The notes: generated by a model from the letters alone, not told the origin. A stretch of DNA of 64,000 bases from Rhizomys pruinosus (GCA_009823505.1 VZQC01007129.1:116669-180668), one strand, 5' to 3'; numbered from the stretch's first letter, positions 12,832 through 24,648 are shown. Translations and numbers: made by a program.

Positions 12832-13037
12832 TTTTTCTTTAATTTTATTTATTACTTTTATTTTGTGTGCATGAGTGAATTGCCTGCATGTATTTAAGTG
12901 TACCCCCATGTTGGATTTACTGGCATCATGGACATTTTTTTAGCCTCTATGTGGGTACTAGGAATTGAACCTGGATCCTACACACACAAAAAAAGTATAC
13001 TCAATGCTCTTAAATGCTAAGTCATCTCTCCAGCCCT
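12832..13037 (-). repeat. B2-type SINE, antisense, inside L1
   Basis: From a T-rich tail through 'gaattgcctgcatgtattta' and 'ctatgtgggtactaggaatt' to 'taagtcatctctccagccc'. L1 3' UTR sequence lies on both sides, so it inserted into the L1. Confidence 0.85.
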
Positions 13038-13286
13038 CAACACAGTTTTCTTATATTCACCTGCCACTTCGGGCGCTTACAATCTTTCCACCTCCATCTT
13101 CAACAAGGATTGCTGAGCTTTGAGAGGATGATGTGATGTAAGTGTCCAATTTAAGGCCAGGTATTCCTCCGTCTGTCTCTTATTTTCTCCACTATGGCAG
13201 CTGTGGGCTTCTGTGTCAGTTATCATCTGCTCAATGAATAAGCTTCTCTGGTAGAAGTTGAAAGATGAATTAATCTGTGGATATAA

Positions 13287-13745
13287 AAGTGAAGTAACAC
13301 AGTCCCAGAAAGACAAACAGAGAATGGTTTCCCTCATTTGTGGATGCTAACACCAAATCCCCCAGAAGAAAGGCAAGCTGAATGACAATATTGTTCTATT
13401 TCTGTTTATCTGAAGGCAACTGTGTTGTTATAATGTGACTCTCTCAATGGGCTCTAGAATCCACCCACCAATTATTCTCAGACTCTGTAATTACTGTATA
13501 TGGGTGAAGAATATGTACCCGTATTTTAGAGTAATATAAAATTAATGGAGGAAAATGTGAATTCCTAAGCATAAAAAAAAAGACTGAGAGAAAGATACAG
13601 GACAGTTATGGCAGAATGCATGGTCTGGGGTGGGGTGGGGTGGGGGGAAGGGAAAGGGGGACTATGCCTGAACTGAATTGAAAAATGATGTATGAAATAC
13701 ACAAAACATCAATAAAAATGGGGAAAAAAATAAATAAAAATGAGT
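13287..13745 (+). mobile_element. L1 3' end: ORF2 C-terminus plus 3' UTR
   Basis: The first 60 bases (13291-13350) encode the last 19 residues of L1 ORF2 (reading EVTQSQKDKQRMVSLICGC) and then a stop. ORF2 is the L1 endonuclease and reverse transcriptase; only its extreme C-terminus remains, so nothing functional is encoded. The 3' UTR follows with its G-rich polypurine tract at about 13627-13660, then 'acacaaaacatcaataaa' and an A-rich tail. It is inserted in the opposite orientation into an older L1. Confidence 0.9.
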
Positions 13746-13798
13746 CATTAGGAGTCAGTTTAATACTCTGCCCATTTACCACGAAAATAATAGATTCT

Positions 13799-13962
13799 CA
13801 CCGGGCGTGGTGGCGCACACCTTTAATCCTAGCACTTGGGAGGCAGAGGTAGGCGGATCTTTGTGAGTTCAAGGCCAGCCTGCTCTACAGAGTGAGTTCC
13901 AGGACAGCTGGGGCTTCAGGGAGACCCTGTCTCAAAAAGACCAAAAAAAAAATAATAATAAT
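13799..13962 (+). repeat. B1 SINE, sense, young, with TSD
   Basis: Near-consensus B1 starting 'ccgggcgtggtggcgcacac' and ending 'ctgtctcaaaaagacc' plus an A-rich tail. The target-site duplication 'aataatagattct' is perfect (13786-13798 and 13963-13975). Confidence 0.95.
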
Positions 13963-14365
13963 AATAATAGATTCTTAACTGTGGCTGTGACCTTTCTTGC
14001 CATAGGTTCTTGGCTCTGATAACAAACAGTGCCAAACTGTATCCATCTTGTGAAACTGGCCTTAAATCCAAACAGGAAGCAATTGGTTATTGAACTAGCA
14101 CTCATGTCTCTATTACACCAGTGGTATATCCTGCCAGGCCAGTCATTATAGTAGCTCACAGGGTTCTCACAGCATGGTAAAGTGATAACTTTGTCTCTTC
14201 TGTAGCATTGTTCTCATGTTTGTCTATGACACTATGTGGAGTTTCTTCAGCATTTGTCTTACTGTTAAGTCTGAGGGTAGCAAGAGCAATGGCATTACTA
14301 GTGTTGTTTGTTCGGGTGTGGGATCTCCTGGGAAATGACTCCAAATGAAGTGAGTCCTTAAGTCA

Positions 14366-14422
14366 ATATAATAAATATTTATATATATATTTAATTATAT
14401 TATATATATATATATATTATAT
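14366..14422. repeat. AT-rich (TA) microsatellite
   Basis: Imperfect TA dinucleotide repeat with TTAAT interruptions. Confidence 0.9.
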
Positions 14423-14559
14423 CTCCATATTATTATGATGAAGCTTTTAAAGTAGATTTCCATATGACGATCTTTTCAAAAGACCTTGAAGGTAGTTTTC
14501 CTTTCCAGTATTCCCTTCTCTACCTCCACCTCCCATCTCCTACTCCATTTTAATGTTCT

Positions 14560-15240
14560 TGACCCATTTTTCTCTCTTCTTATGTATTAATGCATTCTAT
14601 CTTTGCATCTAAGTAAAAAACTTCCCTATTCCTCATTGCCTGACAGTTACCTGTACCCCTCTGTATTTTCTAACTGAAACATACCTACCTTATGAGAGAA
14701 AAACATGTAACTGATTTTTCTTTTTCTGGATACTTGTTACCTCACTGGATGATTGTTTCCAGTTTATCCATTTACCTTTGGTTTTAATAATATTTTGTTT
14801 TCAATGCTGAATATTTTAATATTTGATATCAGCATATCTATTTTCTTCTATCGTTATGATCATTAGGTTTTCCATTTCCCTGGCTATTGTGAACGAGCAG
14901 CAAATCAGCATGGATGAACATATAGCTCTGCGCCAGTGTGTAGAGTCCTTTGTGTCCTAGCTGATATATGTGGATAAAGTGTTAGATCTAGTTTTCTAGC
15001 TTTTTGCAGAATTTTCACGACCTGTTCCGACAATTTTCACAGCAAGTTGCCTTACCACTAACAACAAATGTTTTTCTCTTTCCCACATTCCTCATTCAGC
15101 ATCTTAGCATGTTTTTTTTGTATCTTAGTCATTCTGTCTGGGGTAAGATGCAAGTTCAAACTACTTTCAACATGCATTTCTTTGATGGGTAAAGATGATG
15201 AACTTTAAGAAAACATTTGTCAGGCATTTGCATTTCATAT
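14560..15240 (-). mobile_element. Ancient antisense L1 (ORF2 3' region)
   Basis: The plus strand shows decayed antisense landmarks of the L1 ORF2 3' region, such as 'ccctggctattgtgaacgag', a 'catctatttt' block and 'ctttgatgggtaaag'. It is far more diverged than the L1 at 31.2-31.9 kb, so this is an older family. Borders are approximate. Confidence 0.55.
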
Positions 15241-15254
15241 TTTGAGAACCTTTT

Positions 15255-16005
15255 ATTTTTTCCTTGTTCTAATTTTATGTATATTTTCATGAATTTTTGT
15301 GCATTTCATATGGTAGATCTTAATCCTATTGAGACCCCCTTCCCCATCTGCATTTCCCATATCCCCCCACCACATTTCATGCATTCTGTCATATAAGATA
15401 AGGCCTAGCCAGTCAAGCATTTGTACCCAGACGTCCTTTGGTACAAGTTCATCCACTACAGTCTAGTCAACCCATCTAGAGTGAGTTCCTTAGGAAAGAA
15501 CAATTCTTCCTAACCCCACTATAATCAGTTTCCAATAATTTCTCAGCTAAGGCTGAGATTCCCAGTTCTATACTGAGTTTTTGTCTGATTGACTCAGCAT
15601 GGTTCTTGCTAATGTTGTTACCATTGTTGCATGTTCATAGGAATAAGTTCCTAATGGCTTCTGTTTCCCTATGCTCATGGAACAACCCTGGATCTTGTAA
15701 TCTTTCTGTCCCCTCTTCTGCAATTGTACCTGTAGCTCTAGCTGTCCTGGAACTCACTCTGTAGACCAGGCTGGCCTTGAACTCACAAAGATCCGCCTGC
15801 CTCTGCCTCCCAAGTGCTAAGTTTAAAGGCATGCGCCACCACGCCTGGCTGATGTCATCTTTCTTTACTGCTGCATAGAACTCCATTGTGTAGATGTACC
15901 ACATTTTCTCTATCCACTCATCAGTTGAGGGGCACTTGGGTTGGTTCCAGCTCCTTGCTATTGTGAAGAGATCTGTAATAAACATGGCTGTACATGTATC
16001 TCTGA
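15255..16005 (-). mobile_element. Antisense L1 3' UTR and ORF2 tail, split by a B1
   Basis: 15255-15730 carries antisense L1 3' UTR blocks ('aatttctcagctaaggct', 'tatactgagtttttgtctg'). After the B1 at 15731-15852, bases 15853-16000 encode on the minus strand the C-terminal ORF2 segment around 'WIEKMWYIYTMEF'. That peptide is a hallmark of rodent L1 ORF2. Two different L1 copies may be adjacent here, since the ORF2 part lies on the side of the UTR expected for one antisense element but the join is not clean. The 116-codon frame over it mixes L1 and B1 and is not a gene. Confidence 0.75.
15731..15852 (-). repeat. B1 SINE, antisense
   Basis: Contains 'tagctgtcctggaactcact', 'ctgtagaccaggctggcctt' and 'gcgccaccacgcctggct', the reversed B1 in order. 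The reversed A tail is absent, so the 3' end of the SINE is clipped. Confidence 0.9.
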
Positions 16006-16087
16006 TACTCTACTAAGGCACTCAACATAAAAGATGGATTGGATCTCTCCCTACATGTCTTTTTTAATTTTTTAAAAATTAGTTTTG

Positions 16088-16238
16088 GGGCCCGGCATGG
16101 TGGCGCACACCTTTAATCCTAGCACCTGGGAGGCAGAGGTGGGTGGATCTCTGGGAGTTCAAGGCCAGACTGGACTACAGAGTAAGTTCCAGGACAGCCA
16201 GAGCTGTAGGGATACCCTGTCTTAAAAAGACCAAAAAA
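16088..16238 (+). repeat. B1 SINE, sense, with TSD
   Basis: Starts 'gcccggcatggtggcgcac' and ends in 'aaaaagaccaaaaaaa'. Flanking direct repeats 'aaaaattagttttgg' and 'aaaaattagtttttgg' differ by one base. Confidence 0.93.
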
Positions 16239-16984
16239 ATTAGTTTTTGGTACTAGAGTGTTAAATTCTATGTCTCTCAGATCTTAAACATGCATCCTGG
16301 TTTTGAAAACAGTCATAAATTCAAAATAATGAAAAATATCAGAAATAAATATCACAGAATTTATGGCAGCAATATACAATGTTAAACATTCAATGACCAA
16401 ACATGTTGTTAATTCTCACTTTTTTCCCATTTTCTCTTAGCGTCTGTTATGAACAAAATTGTATTTCTGTGAATTTCATGAAACCCTAATCTCTTTTATC
16501 TTATAATGTGACATTTAGAGATAAAGCCTTTAAAAGATGATGAGCAAAGAGAGGGTAATGGGGGTTAAATATGATAGAGATATATGATATAGACATATGA
16601 AAAATCATAGTGAATTTTATGTGATTACATATTACATAATATTTATTAATACATGGTAATTATGAGTAAAATGAGTAAATCATTTTGAGTAAATTATTTT
16701 AATGAGTAAAATGAAGATCAATTGAACCAAAATAAAAAAGACAGGTCAATGTGAGGCTTTTACCTTATGCTCTAGATTAATCTGACTGGATCTATATAGA
16801 AAGAGGAGATTAAGATATAAAAAGTGATGCCTGAGCTGGGACCATATCGTGTACTAACCCCATGGGAGCAGAGAGGTTGCACAAAGAAATACAGGACATG
16901 TTATCACATGGAGCAGTGACCCTGAGGGCAGAGGGAACATGCAAGGGTCACCAAGGCTGGGGCATACATCTGTATGACTATGCT
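16239..16984. other. No feature recognised
   Basis: AT-rich sequence with repeated short 'gagtaaa' and 'atgagta' words around 16660-16710. No gene or mobile element was recognised. Confidence 0.4.
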
Positions 16985-17135
16985 GCAAGAGGAGACAGAA
17001 GGTGGTGGATGCAAGCCAGGGATAAGCCTCAGGGGAAAACAGCCCTGACACCACAATCTGAGAACCTTCAGCCTCCAGAATACATTTTTTTTTACTGTTT
17101 AGGCTACCCAGTATATCAACTGCATTTCTAACATT
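16985..17135 (+). mobile_element. Possible MaLR/MLT1-type LTR remnant
   Basis: The run 'gaaaacagccctgacacc', 'tgagaaccttcagcctccag' and 'ttaggctacccagtatatc' resembles the 3' part of mammal-wide MaLR (MLT1-type) LTRs. It is short and diverged, and the family is assigned from memory. Confidence 0.45.
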
Positions 17136-18527
17136 CACATTCTTCTACATTCTTATATTAAAATAATTTTATATTTTCTATTTAAATTTAGAAAGCTAAT
17201 GTACAATTTAGATGACAGTTTGAGAAATATATTTTTATTGGAATAAGTATGTCATGCCACAGGTCACACAGATGCCCTCAGTTTCTGTAATATTGCCAGA
17301 GCTTTGTGCCTGGGGCAGGGCAGTTCTGCTATATTGTCTTTCCCCCAGATCCCACCTCCCCAAACAAGTGCAATTGTGATTGCTTATGCTAAACCATTAT
17401 GTATGCTCTTGACAACAGTCTTCAGTTTGACCATATGTTAATGAAATTTCCACTTTTAGTTTTGAGATTGGATTGCTGTCAGGAGTTAGGGAAAGTGGCA
17501 AGGTCTCTTGTCCCACTTGCCTCTCATTTCACATACTGTGAGACAAATCCCCCATAGATCTCTTCTAATCAGAAAGAAAACGGATTTGGACCTCCAAGAA
17601 GCACTTCCTGTCCTTATAGTCACTGCTGATTACACATCCTCCCACCACGGGCAGCTCCCTAAGATTCCCATCAGATTGTTCTTAGATGATTTTCTATTTG
17701 TGGTGCTGGACCAGGAGGGACACCTGAAAGGGAAAGTCTGGCCCCATTATTACTTAAGTCCTGCAGTTTCTAATCAGTAATGCACATTTCCTCAAGGCAA
17801 GGTTCTATAGTGTGGCATGGCTTGATTATCATAAAAGATAAAGCAAGCAATGGCAGAAACTTCAGCCATTCCAGAGAGTTCTAAGGCGGTCTGGGTTTCT
17901 GATATGGTGATCAGAGGAAATGCACTGAAAGCAGGAATTCTAAAGTCTAGCTTGAAAGACCTCAGCACCAAAAGCTGACAGCATTTACCTGCCATACCAA
18001 AGTATATCTTAAGACACTCAAGATTAATAAAAAAAAATATAAAATTTATCCATTGAACTAAAATAAAGTAGTCATGGTAAATTCCCATGAGCTTAATTAA
18101 GCTTGTAGAACTGAAGGTGCCATAGAAAGGCTTTTGATGTCTGGGGATTTTTCTTACTTTCTCTGTAGTCTGAGCTTGGTAGCAGTGTGCTAGGAGAGGT
18201 AGAAGCAGAAGACAGGAACATCATGGCTTTGACCCATGGCATCATCCCTGACTGAAGTGTGGAAAAAGTAAGTGAAATTCTGCACTTCAGAGGATTTTTG
18301 AAAGTCTTATGTCTGATTCAAATACTCAACAGTTGTTATAGGCTAGGCAAATAGGCCGTTATTTCAGAGTTTGAAAAATAAAAAATTACAGGAAGTTTTT
18401 TGTTTCCAGAAAAGCAACTTAGAAAATTTAACTAGTTTTCTTTTAGTAATGAAATTTAGAAATCAAATTGAATACATATAATTAAATAAGCACTTGAAAT
18501 GCCCATTACATAATTTAAAATGTAGTT
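17136..18527. other. No feature recognised
   Basis: Overlapping open frames of 90-98 codons occur at 17508-18088 but have no recognisable domain, and their codon content looks random. I do not call them genes. Confidence 0.45.
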
Positions 18528-18775
18528 GAGGGCTAAAGAGATGGCTCAGTGGTTGAGAACACTGGCTGCTCTTGCATAGGACCATGGTTGAATTCCTAGC
18601 ACCTATGTTCAACTCCCGGCACCCACATAGTGGCTAACAACCATCCATAAGTCCAGTTCTGGGGAATTCAACAGCCAATGCACCCATGAAATGCGTGCAC
18701 CCACAACATGGGTGCACTACGTACATATAGGCCATATATATATAAACTAAAAAGAATAAATAAAATATTTTAAAA
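18528..18775 (+). repeat. B2 SINE, sense, with internal duplication
   Basis: Head 'gagggctaaagagatggctc' and 'gagaacactggctgctctt'. The B-box/middle segment is present twice ('gaattcctagcacctat' then 'caactcccggcacccac'), which lengthens this old copy. Confidence 0.85.
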
Positions 18776-19064
18776 AGAAATTGTAATATAAAGCTTGAAT
18801 ATAAGTTGACTTTCCAGTTTCTAACTATGATGAAGTATTATAATTATTTAGTTATTACAAAAAATATGATAAGTGTTGTCTTGCATGAAAACATGTAGGT
18901 TATATTGCCTGTTAGTGCCTTTTAGACAGGACCATCAGCAAGAGGTTCATTTTTTTTGCTGTGGAGATAAATGTATTCCTACTAATTTTTTCCCTTTTTC
19001 TTCTGCTGTGTGGTTCACTTTATACTAACTTAAACTTGTCCTATGACTTGAATGGCCTTTTTCT

Positions 19065-19258
19065 TAGAATTATTTGTTTTTATTTCATGTGTATATGCAT
19101 GGGCCTGGTGCCCATAGAAACCAGAAGAGGGCTTTGGATCCCCTTGAATTAGTAGTTATGGACCATTGCCAGATACCATGTGGGTGCTCAGAGCTCAATC
19201 CATGCCCTTTGAGAGGATAGCAGCTGCTCCTAACTGTTGAGTTATCTCTTCAGACCCC
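19065..19258 (-). repeat. B2/B3-type SINE, antisense, old
   Basis: Reads 'gtgtatatgcatgggcctgg', 'gggctttggatccccttg', 'catgtgggtgctcagagc' and 'gagttatctcttcagacccc'. The 'ggcctggtgccc' part resembles the older B3-like relatives of B2. Confidence 0.8.
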
Positions 19259-20219
19259 CGATGGCTCGTTTTCATTGCACAGGGGAGACTGTGATATTTA
19301 GTAGGCTGTGTTTTAACTTTTCTTGATCACAAGTCACATCATCACTGTTTATTGGATGCCCAATGTCTTGCCTTATTTATGAACTGATCTTGCCTCCTGT
19401 ATTTCTTCAAAATGATCTCTGCTTTCTTTTAGCCTTCACATCTGTAACTCCTCCATCTCTGATCACTCCAGCCTTTTCTGACTCTACATAAAAGACAATC
19501 ACTCTTTTTTCTTTCACCCAACTATCTGTTTCTGTACTTCTGATTGCCTCCTTCTGCCTCTTCCAGGGTCAGTCCATCTTCATTCCTAAGTCCTTGTCTG
19601 TTCCACTGATTTGTTGTCTTTACCTGATGACAAATTAAAATTTCTAAATCCAGTCAATCGAAAACAAACCCATTCCCTTCATCTAAGTGATCACTCAGCT
19701 TGGGACCTCACCATCTTGTTCCCAGTGCTGCCTTCTTTTCCAAAATCTAGTTGCTGGCATTTCCTCATTAATCAGTTATTTTCATTCTCTAATCAGCCTT
19801 CTGCTTTCTCACTTTGAAACCGTCCTTGTCTAAGGATTAGACTGGATGACCTCCACATGGGCCTGTAGTCTTTGTCAGTATTGATGAGCCCCTTCCTCAC
19901 CCAGAGCTGCTCCTGGTGTTTATAATGCAATTACATCGCAGATGGATTTGGTTTAGTAATTAAAGCCAATCTGCTTACCAGGGACTCTGGGGATCTTCCT
20001 GAGTTCTTGGCCTACTTTTGAACTTCTGATTTCACTGCTTCTATCATCCTGCCGTTCCCTCTGTCCTAGGAATTACATGTGTCCTTTCTTCTTCAAGGGA
20101 GTGCTCCGCAATTGATGCTTCTTGTATAAAAGGTGCACAGTAACTAGATTTCCACATGGTCATCTCATTTTATGCTTGGATCTAATTTTAAGGAACCAAA
20201 TTAAACAAAGCAATAACTA
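19259..20219. other. No feature recognised
   Basis: C/T-rich in the plus strand around 19380-19800, possibly a decayed LINE, but no diagnostic block is visible. Confidence 0.35.
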
Positions 20220-20266
20220 GGAGCACCAAGTGCTCTTAACCACTGAGCCATTTCTCAAGCCCTGAA
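20220..20266 (-). repeat. B2 head fragment, antisense
   Basis: Only the reversed tRNA-like head survives: 'agtgctcttaaccactgag' followed by 'ccatttctcaagccc'. Confidence 0.65.
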
Positions 20267-20279
20267 GGATCCTTGTTGA

Positions 20280-20410
20280 TAATTTTTTTTCTCAATTCTG
20301 ATTTAATAATTATTTGATAATTTAATACAAAGCATATTTACTATATTCACCCTCCCCCTTACTTTTCTTAACTCTTCTCAGGTCCACTTCACCTCCTTAC
20401 TCCTGCTATA
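20280..20410 (-). mobile_element. Probable antisense L1 3' UTR fragment
   Basis: Has the pyrimidine-rich look of reversed rodent L1 3' UTR ('attcaccctcccccttac', 'tccacttcacctccttac'). The match is by style and a few words only. Confidence 0.4.
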
Positions 20411-21031
20411 TTCATGCCGTTCTTTTAAAAAAATTTTTAAAAAAATTCACATAATAACCTATGTGAAGGGGGGGGGGAGCAACATGACAATCCTATCTGA
20501 AAGATGCTTGCCCTCTTCCTTCATTCTGGATGTTAATTTAATGAGAAGTTTAAATTGTCTAAAATGATAGAGTTGGAAAGTCACATTAAAAGTCACCTAG
20601 TGCAATAGCTTTTCACATCTCTGTCATCAATTCTGTGTCCCTTACAGTATAACGTGCTTAAGGCACAGTGGATACCCAAGGAACGAACAAGGATGCTGTT
20701 TTTCTTGCACCTCATCTTTGTTGTTTATGTCTAACTTATCATTCTATCTTTTGTTTTGGATGAGAGGTCATATAAATAATCTAATATTTTCATTAGATGA
20801 GAGCCATGGAAATTTTTGCAGAGGACACTGTACTCTTTCCCATGACTGGATATAATCACATTCTTGCATCCCGGATCGAATGGACTGAAATGGTTGTGAT
20901 GTTAAACTATTCTCAGGCAACATTTAGGCAGCGAAGAAAACTCCTTTAAGGCATAGAGTTCTATAAGTTCTAATTATTTACTTGACATGTGTTATTTACA
21001 AGATTTTCTCACTTATAAAAATATTTTTCCA

Positions 21032-21228
21032 GGGGCTGGAGAGATGGCCTTGCAGTTAAGAGTGCCAACTTCTCTTGCACTCTTGTAGAGGACCCAGGTT
21101 CGATCCCCAGCACCCACATGGTGGCTGAGAACAGTCTTTAACTCCAGTTCATCAGCATTGCACGACACAGGTGCACAAACCTACATGCAGACAGTACATT
21201 CATACACATACAAAAATAAATTTAAAAA
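21032..21228 (+). repeat. B2 SINE, sense, rearranged
   Basis: Head 'ggggctggagagatggcctt', then a short local duplication ('cttgcactcttgtagagg'), 'gttcgatccccagcaccc' and the tail 'gacagtacattcatacac'. The part around the 'ccaggggaatccgac' block is deleted. Confidence 0.92.
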
Positions 21229-21308
21229 ACTTTTCTGACTTTTATTCTCTGAACCTTAGAATAAATATCCAAATTTCTTGTCAATTATTTTTTTTTCATA
21301 AAAATATT

Positions 21309-21465
21309 TTGCCGGGTGTGGTGGCGCACACCTTTAATCCTATCACTTGGGAAGCAGAGGCATGCAGATCTTTGTGAGTTCAAGGCCAGCCTGATCTACA
21401 GAGTTAGTTCCAGGACAGCTGGGGCTACAGGGAGACCCTGTCTCGAAAAGACCAAAAAAAATATA
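21309..21465 (+). repeat. B1 SINE, sense
   Basis: 'gccgggtgtggtggcgcaca' through 'ctgtctcgaaaagaccaaa', close to the B1 copy at 13.8 kb. It ends in A then a short (TA) run. Confidence 0.94.
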
Positions 21466-21601
21466 TATATATATTTCAACAGGAACAGAAAAAAACTAAT
21501 AAAATAATAAAATCTATAATATTAGAAAAATAAAACTTCAAATTCATTGAAACAAGATCACAGGAAATTGGAAAGGCCACAGTATTCTTAGTGTCAGGAA
21601 A

Positions 21602-21643
21602 GTTATTTCAGAATAGAATATATTATTTCAGAATAGAATATAT
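21602..21643 (+). repeat. Two-copy 20-bp tandem duplication
   Basis: 'ttatttcagaatagaatata' is followed at once by an identical second copy. A simple local duplication. Confidence 0.85.
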
Positions 21644-22042
21644 TAGGAGGAATCTCTGGATATTCCCATACACTAAAGTAGCTAGGGGATTGCCCATGTT
21701 TGTCAGGGACTCAAAGTCAACTCTAGCCATGATTCAAGTGGGTCTAATGACCTAAGTACAACTTATGATGCTGACATACCTTGGCATCATGTATATTGTA
21801 ATGATTTTTTCCAAAATATGCAGAATATCAAAATTATAATGTTGTTGTGGCTTCAACTCATCAAGGGAAATTCTGAGATTCCACATAGATTGTGGTAATG
21901 TTTAGTTTTCTTCACAAAGCCCATGAGAAAAGGATGTGCAAACAATATATATAAAACTGAAACTTCATCAGAAACCTCTAGAAGTAAGGGACAACGAAGT
22001 CCACATTATTTGTATACAATTTTATTCTTTTGGTAAATAACA

Positions 22043-22045
22043 GTA

Positions 22046-22079
<34 letters not shown>

Positions 22080-22082
22080 AAA
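22043..22082. repeat. TG/TA microsatellite at gap edge
   Basis: A (TG) run changes to a (TA) run and then stops at the assembly gap, which probably reflects the difficulty of assembling it. Confidence 0.9.
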
Positions 22083-22664
22083 NNNNNNNNNNNNNNNNNN
22101 NNNNNNNNNNNNNNNNNNNNNNNNNNNNNNNNNNNNNNNNNNNNNNNNNNNNNNNNNNNNNNNNNNNNNNNNNNNNNNNNNNNNNNNNNNNNNNNNNNNN
22201 NNNNNNNNNNNNNNNNNNNNNNNNNNNNNNNNNNNNNNNNNNNNNNNNNNNNNNNNNNNNNNNNNNNNNNNNNNNNNNNNNNNNNNNNNNNNNNNNNNNN
22301 NNNNNNNNNNNNNNNNNNNNNNNNNNNNNNNNNNNNNNNNNNNNNNNNNNNNNNNNNNNNNNNNNNNNNNNNNNNNNNNNNNNNNNNNNNNNNNNNNNNN
22401 NNNNNNNNNNNNNNNNNNNNNNNNNNNNNNNNNNNNNNNNNNNNNNNNNNNNNNNNNNNNNNNNNNNNNNNNNNNNNNNNNNNNNNNNNNNNNNNNNNNN
22501 NNNNNNNNNNNNNNNNNNNNNNNNNNNNNNNNNNNNNNNNNNNNNNNNNNNNNNNNNNNNNNNNNNNNNNNNNNNNNNNNNNNNNNNNNNNNNNNNNNNN
22601 NNNNNNNNNNNNNNNNNNNNNNNNNNNNNNNNNNNNNNNNNNNNNNNNNNNNNNNNNNNNNNNN
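22083..22664. other. Assembly gap (582 N)
   Basis: All bases are N. A microsatellite lies on the left and a cut-off antisense B2 on the right, so at least part of the missing sequence is repeat. Open frames crossing it are artefacts. Confidence 1.
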
Positions 22665-22765
22665 TCAGACGGTTCTCAGCTGCCATGTGGGTGCTGGGGA
22701 TTGAGCCCCGGGTCCTCTGTAAGAGTGGTCGGCGCTCTTAACCGCTAGGCCATCTCTGCAGCCCC
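22665..22765 (-). repeat. B2 SINE, antisense, cut by gap
   Basis: The 5' half of a B2 in reverse: 'acggttctcagctgccatg', 'gtgctggggattgagcc' and 'ccatctctgcagcccc'. The 3' half should lie in the gap. Confidence 0.95.
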
Positions 22766-23196
22766 AAGACTATCTTTTATTGGAAAGCATTTCAAAAGTA
22801 AATTGAAAATAAACATTAATTATAGAAAAATTTTACATAAACACTCTTCTGAAATCTGTTCCTTGTGTTAAAAAGAATGACCACAGTCAAGAGAAATTTA
22901 GGATTTCTAAGTTAGTTTTAATTGTAATTCATGCTTTATAGCCAGAAACAGTTACACCTGTTTGGTACAATACATGTTGTATATTATATCTGAATTATGG
23001 AAAATTCTTTGTTCTTCTCATATATTGAGAACATGAGCAACATATAATAATTTCACAACTTTGTATACAATAAATACCGACACTTTTTCTAAAGAGGATT
23101 TCATTTCTTTTGTTACCAAAAGATATGAGCTCATTAAATAAAAATAAGTCAGAATTACAGGACTATTTAAGGATTGTTTTAAAAATAGTGCTTAAA

Positions 23197-23355
23197 TATT
23201 TTTTTTTTTTTGGTCTTTTTGAGACAGGGTCTCCCTATAGCACCAGCTGTCCTGGAACTCACTCTGTAGACCAGGCTGGCCTTGGACTCACAGAGATCCA
23301 CCTACCTCTGCTTCCCAAGTGCTAGGATTAAAAGCATGCGCCACCGCGCCTGGCA
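23197..23355 (-). repeat. B1 SINE, antisense, with TSD
   Basis: T run, then 'ggtctttttgagacagggtc' through 'gccaccgcgcctggc'. The short direct repeat 'cttaaata' is present on both sides. Confidence 0.93.
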
Positions 23356-24369
23356 CGCTTAAATAATTTTTAATGCTCACATGACAGTTGGAACACATGC
23401 TCCTCCTACCCTCTCACTACTGTGCTTTCTGCAGTGCCTGAAAATGATATCACTTTTTCTTCTAGTCTTTTTGGGAAGGATAGCATAGTCCTGATTATTA
23501 GATACAGGAGGAAGTCTGCAAATGTGCCTTTACGGGTGCTGTGTTCAAATTAGAAGTGAAAACCAGTGACTGATGCTTCTCCCTTCTTCTTCACTGAAAA
23601 ACAGGTTTAGAGTGTGAATTCAGAGCCACTATCTCTATACCAATGTGAAGCAAAATTCTAGAAAAATCAGAGTTATAGATCTATATTATGGAGTCATTGA
23701 GCCAAGCCCTATATCAGAACCCTTGAATTTAATTATGTTGTTTTATGGTAGGTCATTTCTCAGCCTAAATGTGTATGAGTGAGGGACTGTGAACACCCCA
23801 CAGTCACCAAAAGTCAATCCTAAACAATGGCTATTGGTTTGTGGTCTTACTATAATGATGGGTAAAGACAGCTTCATGGGAGTAATTAAAGTAAAAACAA
23901 AGCTTTATTTAGAAAAGTAAAGAAAAAGTACAAAATTAAAGGAAAAATCCTTAGCTGAACTCCTTCATCATTTTATGCCATAGGTCTAATAAAGTTGTGG
24001 GTCAATGGATCTCAACTGAGTTCAGTCAGAATTTATGATATAAGAGAGATGAATTTTATGCTGGGATCTCATCTTAAGGAACTAAATTAGACTGGTACCA
24101 ACATACCATGATTAGGATTACATCAAAGGACTTGTGGGTGGGTCACAATACTGCCTTTCTCTTATACCTGAAAGAAGAAAGGTGTCCTCCCTCCTTTTCC
24201 CCTTTCCCCCTGCTTCCCCCCCTCTCTCCTTCCATCCATCTCTCCATTTCTTTCTTATTTCCGTATTTCCTGTCTAAGTTTAATATTCTTATCCATTGGG
24301 AATATAACCCAAAGTTTTAAATATGCTACTCACATATTCCCTGTTTGCTTTAAAAAAAAAAACTTTATT

Positions 24370-24374
<5 letters not shown>
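23356..24374. other. No feature recognised
   Basis: About 1 kb with no recognisable gene or repeat apart from a C/T-rich run near 24180-24240. Confidence 0.4.

Positions 24375-24446
<72 letters not shown>
24375..24446. repeat. TC microsatellite, about 36 units
   Basis: Uninterrupted (TC) dinucleotide run, the longest simple repeat in the window. Confidence 0.97.
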
Positions 24447-24450
<4 letters not shown>

Positions 24451-24648
24451 CCCAGTGCCAAAGTATGTTGGTTAAATATCATCATCTGTTGGTCCTTTTA
24501 TCACGTGTGGCCACAATCCACATGATGTTCTTCCCTCCTAGAACCAGGCTGGTAGCTTTAGAAGGCTGTAAACCTCAGAGTTGTTTCCTGCCTGCAGGCT
24601 AACAGTTCCTAGGCTGAGCTTCTGGCAAGGAGCAGGGGGAGGGGACCA

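Larger units (their letters stand above)
12420..14340 (-). mobile_element. Antisense L1 3' UTR, interrupted by B2, L1 and B1 insertions
   Basis: Antisense L1 3' UTR blocks ('ttgccagtagttcctcagct', 'tgttgggatttttgtctgg', 'tctggtagaagttgaaag', 'agctcacagggttctcac') occur in the same order as at 27.4-28.3 kb. The element is broken by a B2 (12832-13037), a sense L1 3' end (13287-13745) and a B1 (13799-13962). The nesting order shows the outer L1 is the oldest. The small open frames are not coding. Confidence 0.75.

Noticed and set aside
15635..15985. 116-codon minus-strand open frame
   Set aside because: It joins an L1 ORF2 remnant to a B1 by chance; it is not a gene fusion.
22006..22748. Open frames of 226-233 codons
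   Set aside because: They are almost wholly undetermined residues across the N gap, with microsatellite and SINE sequence at the ends.
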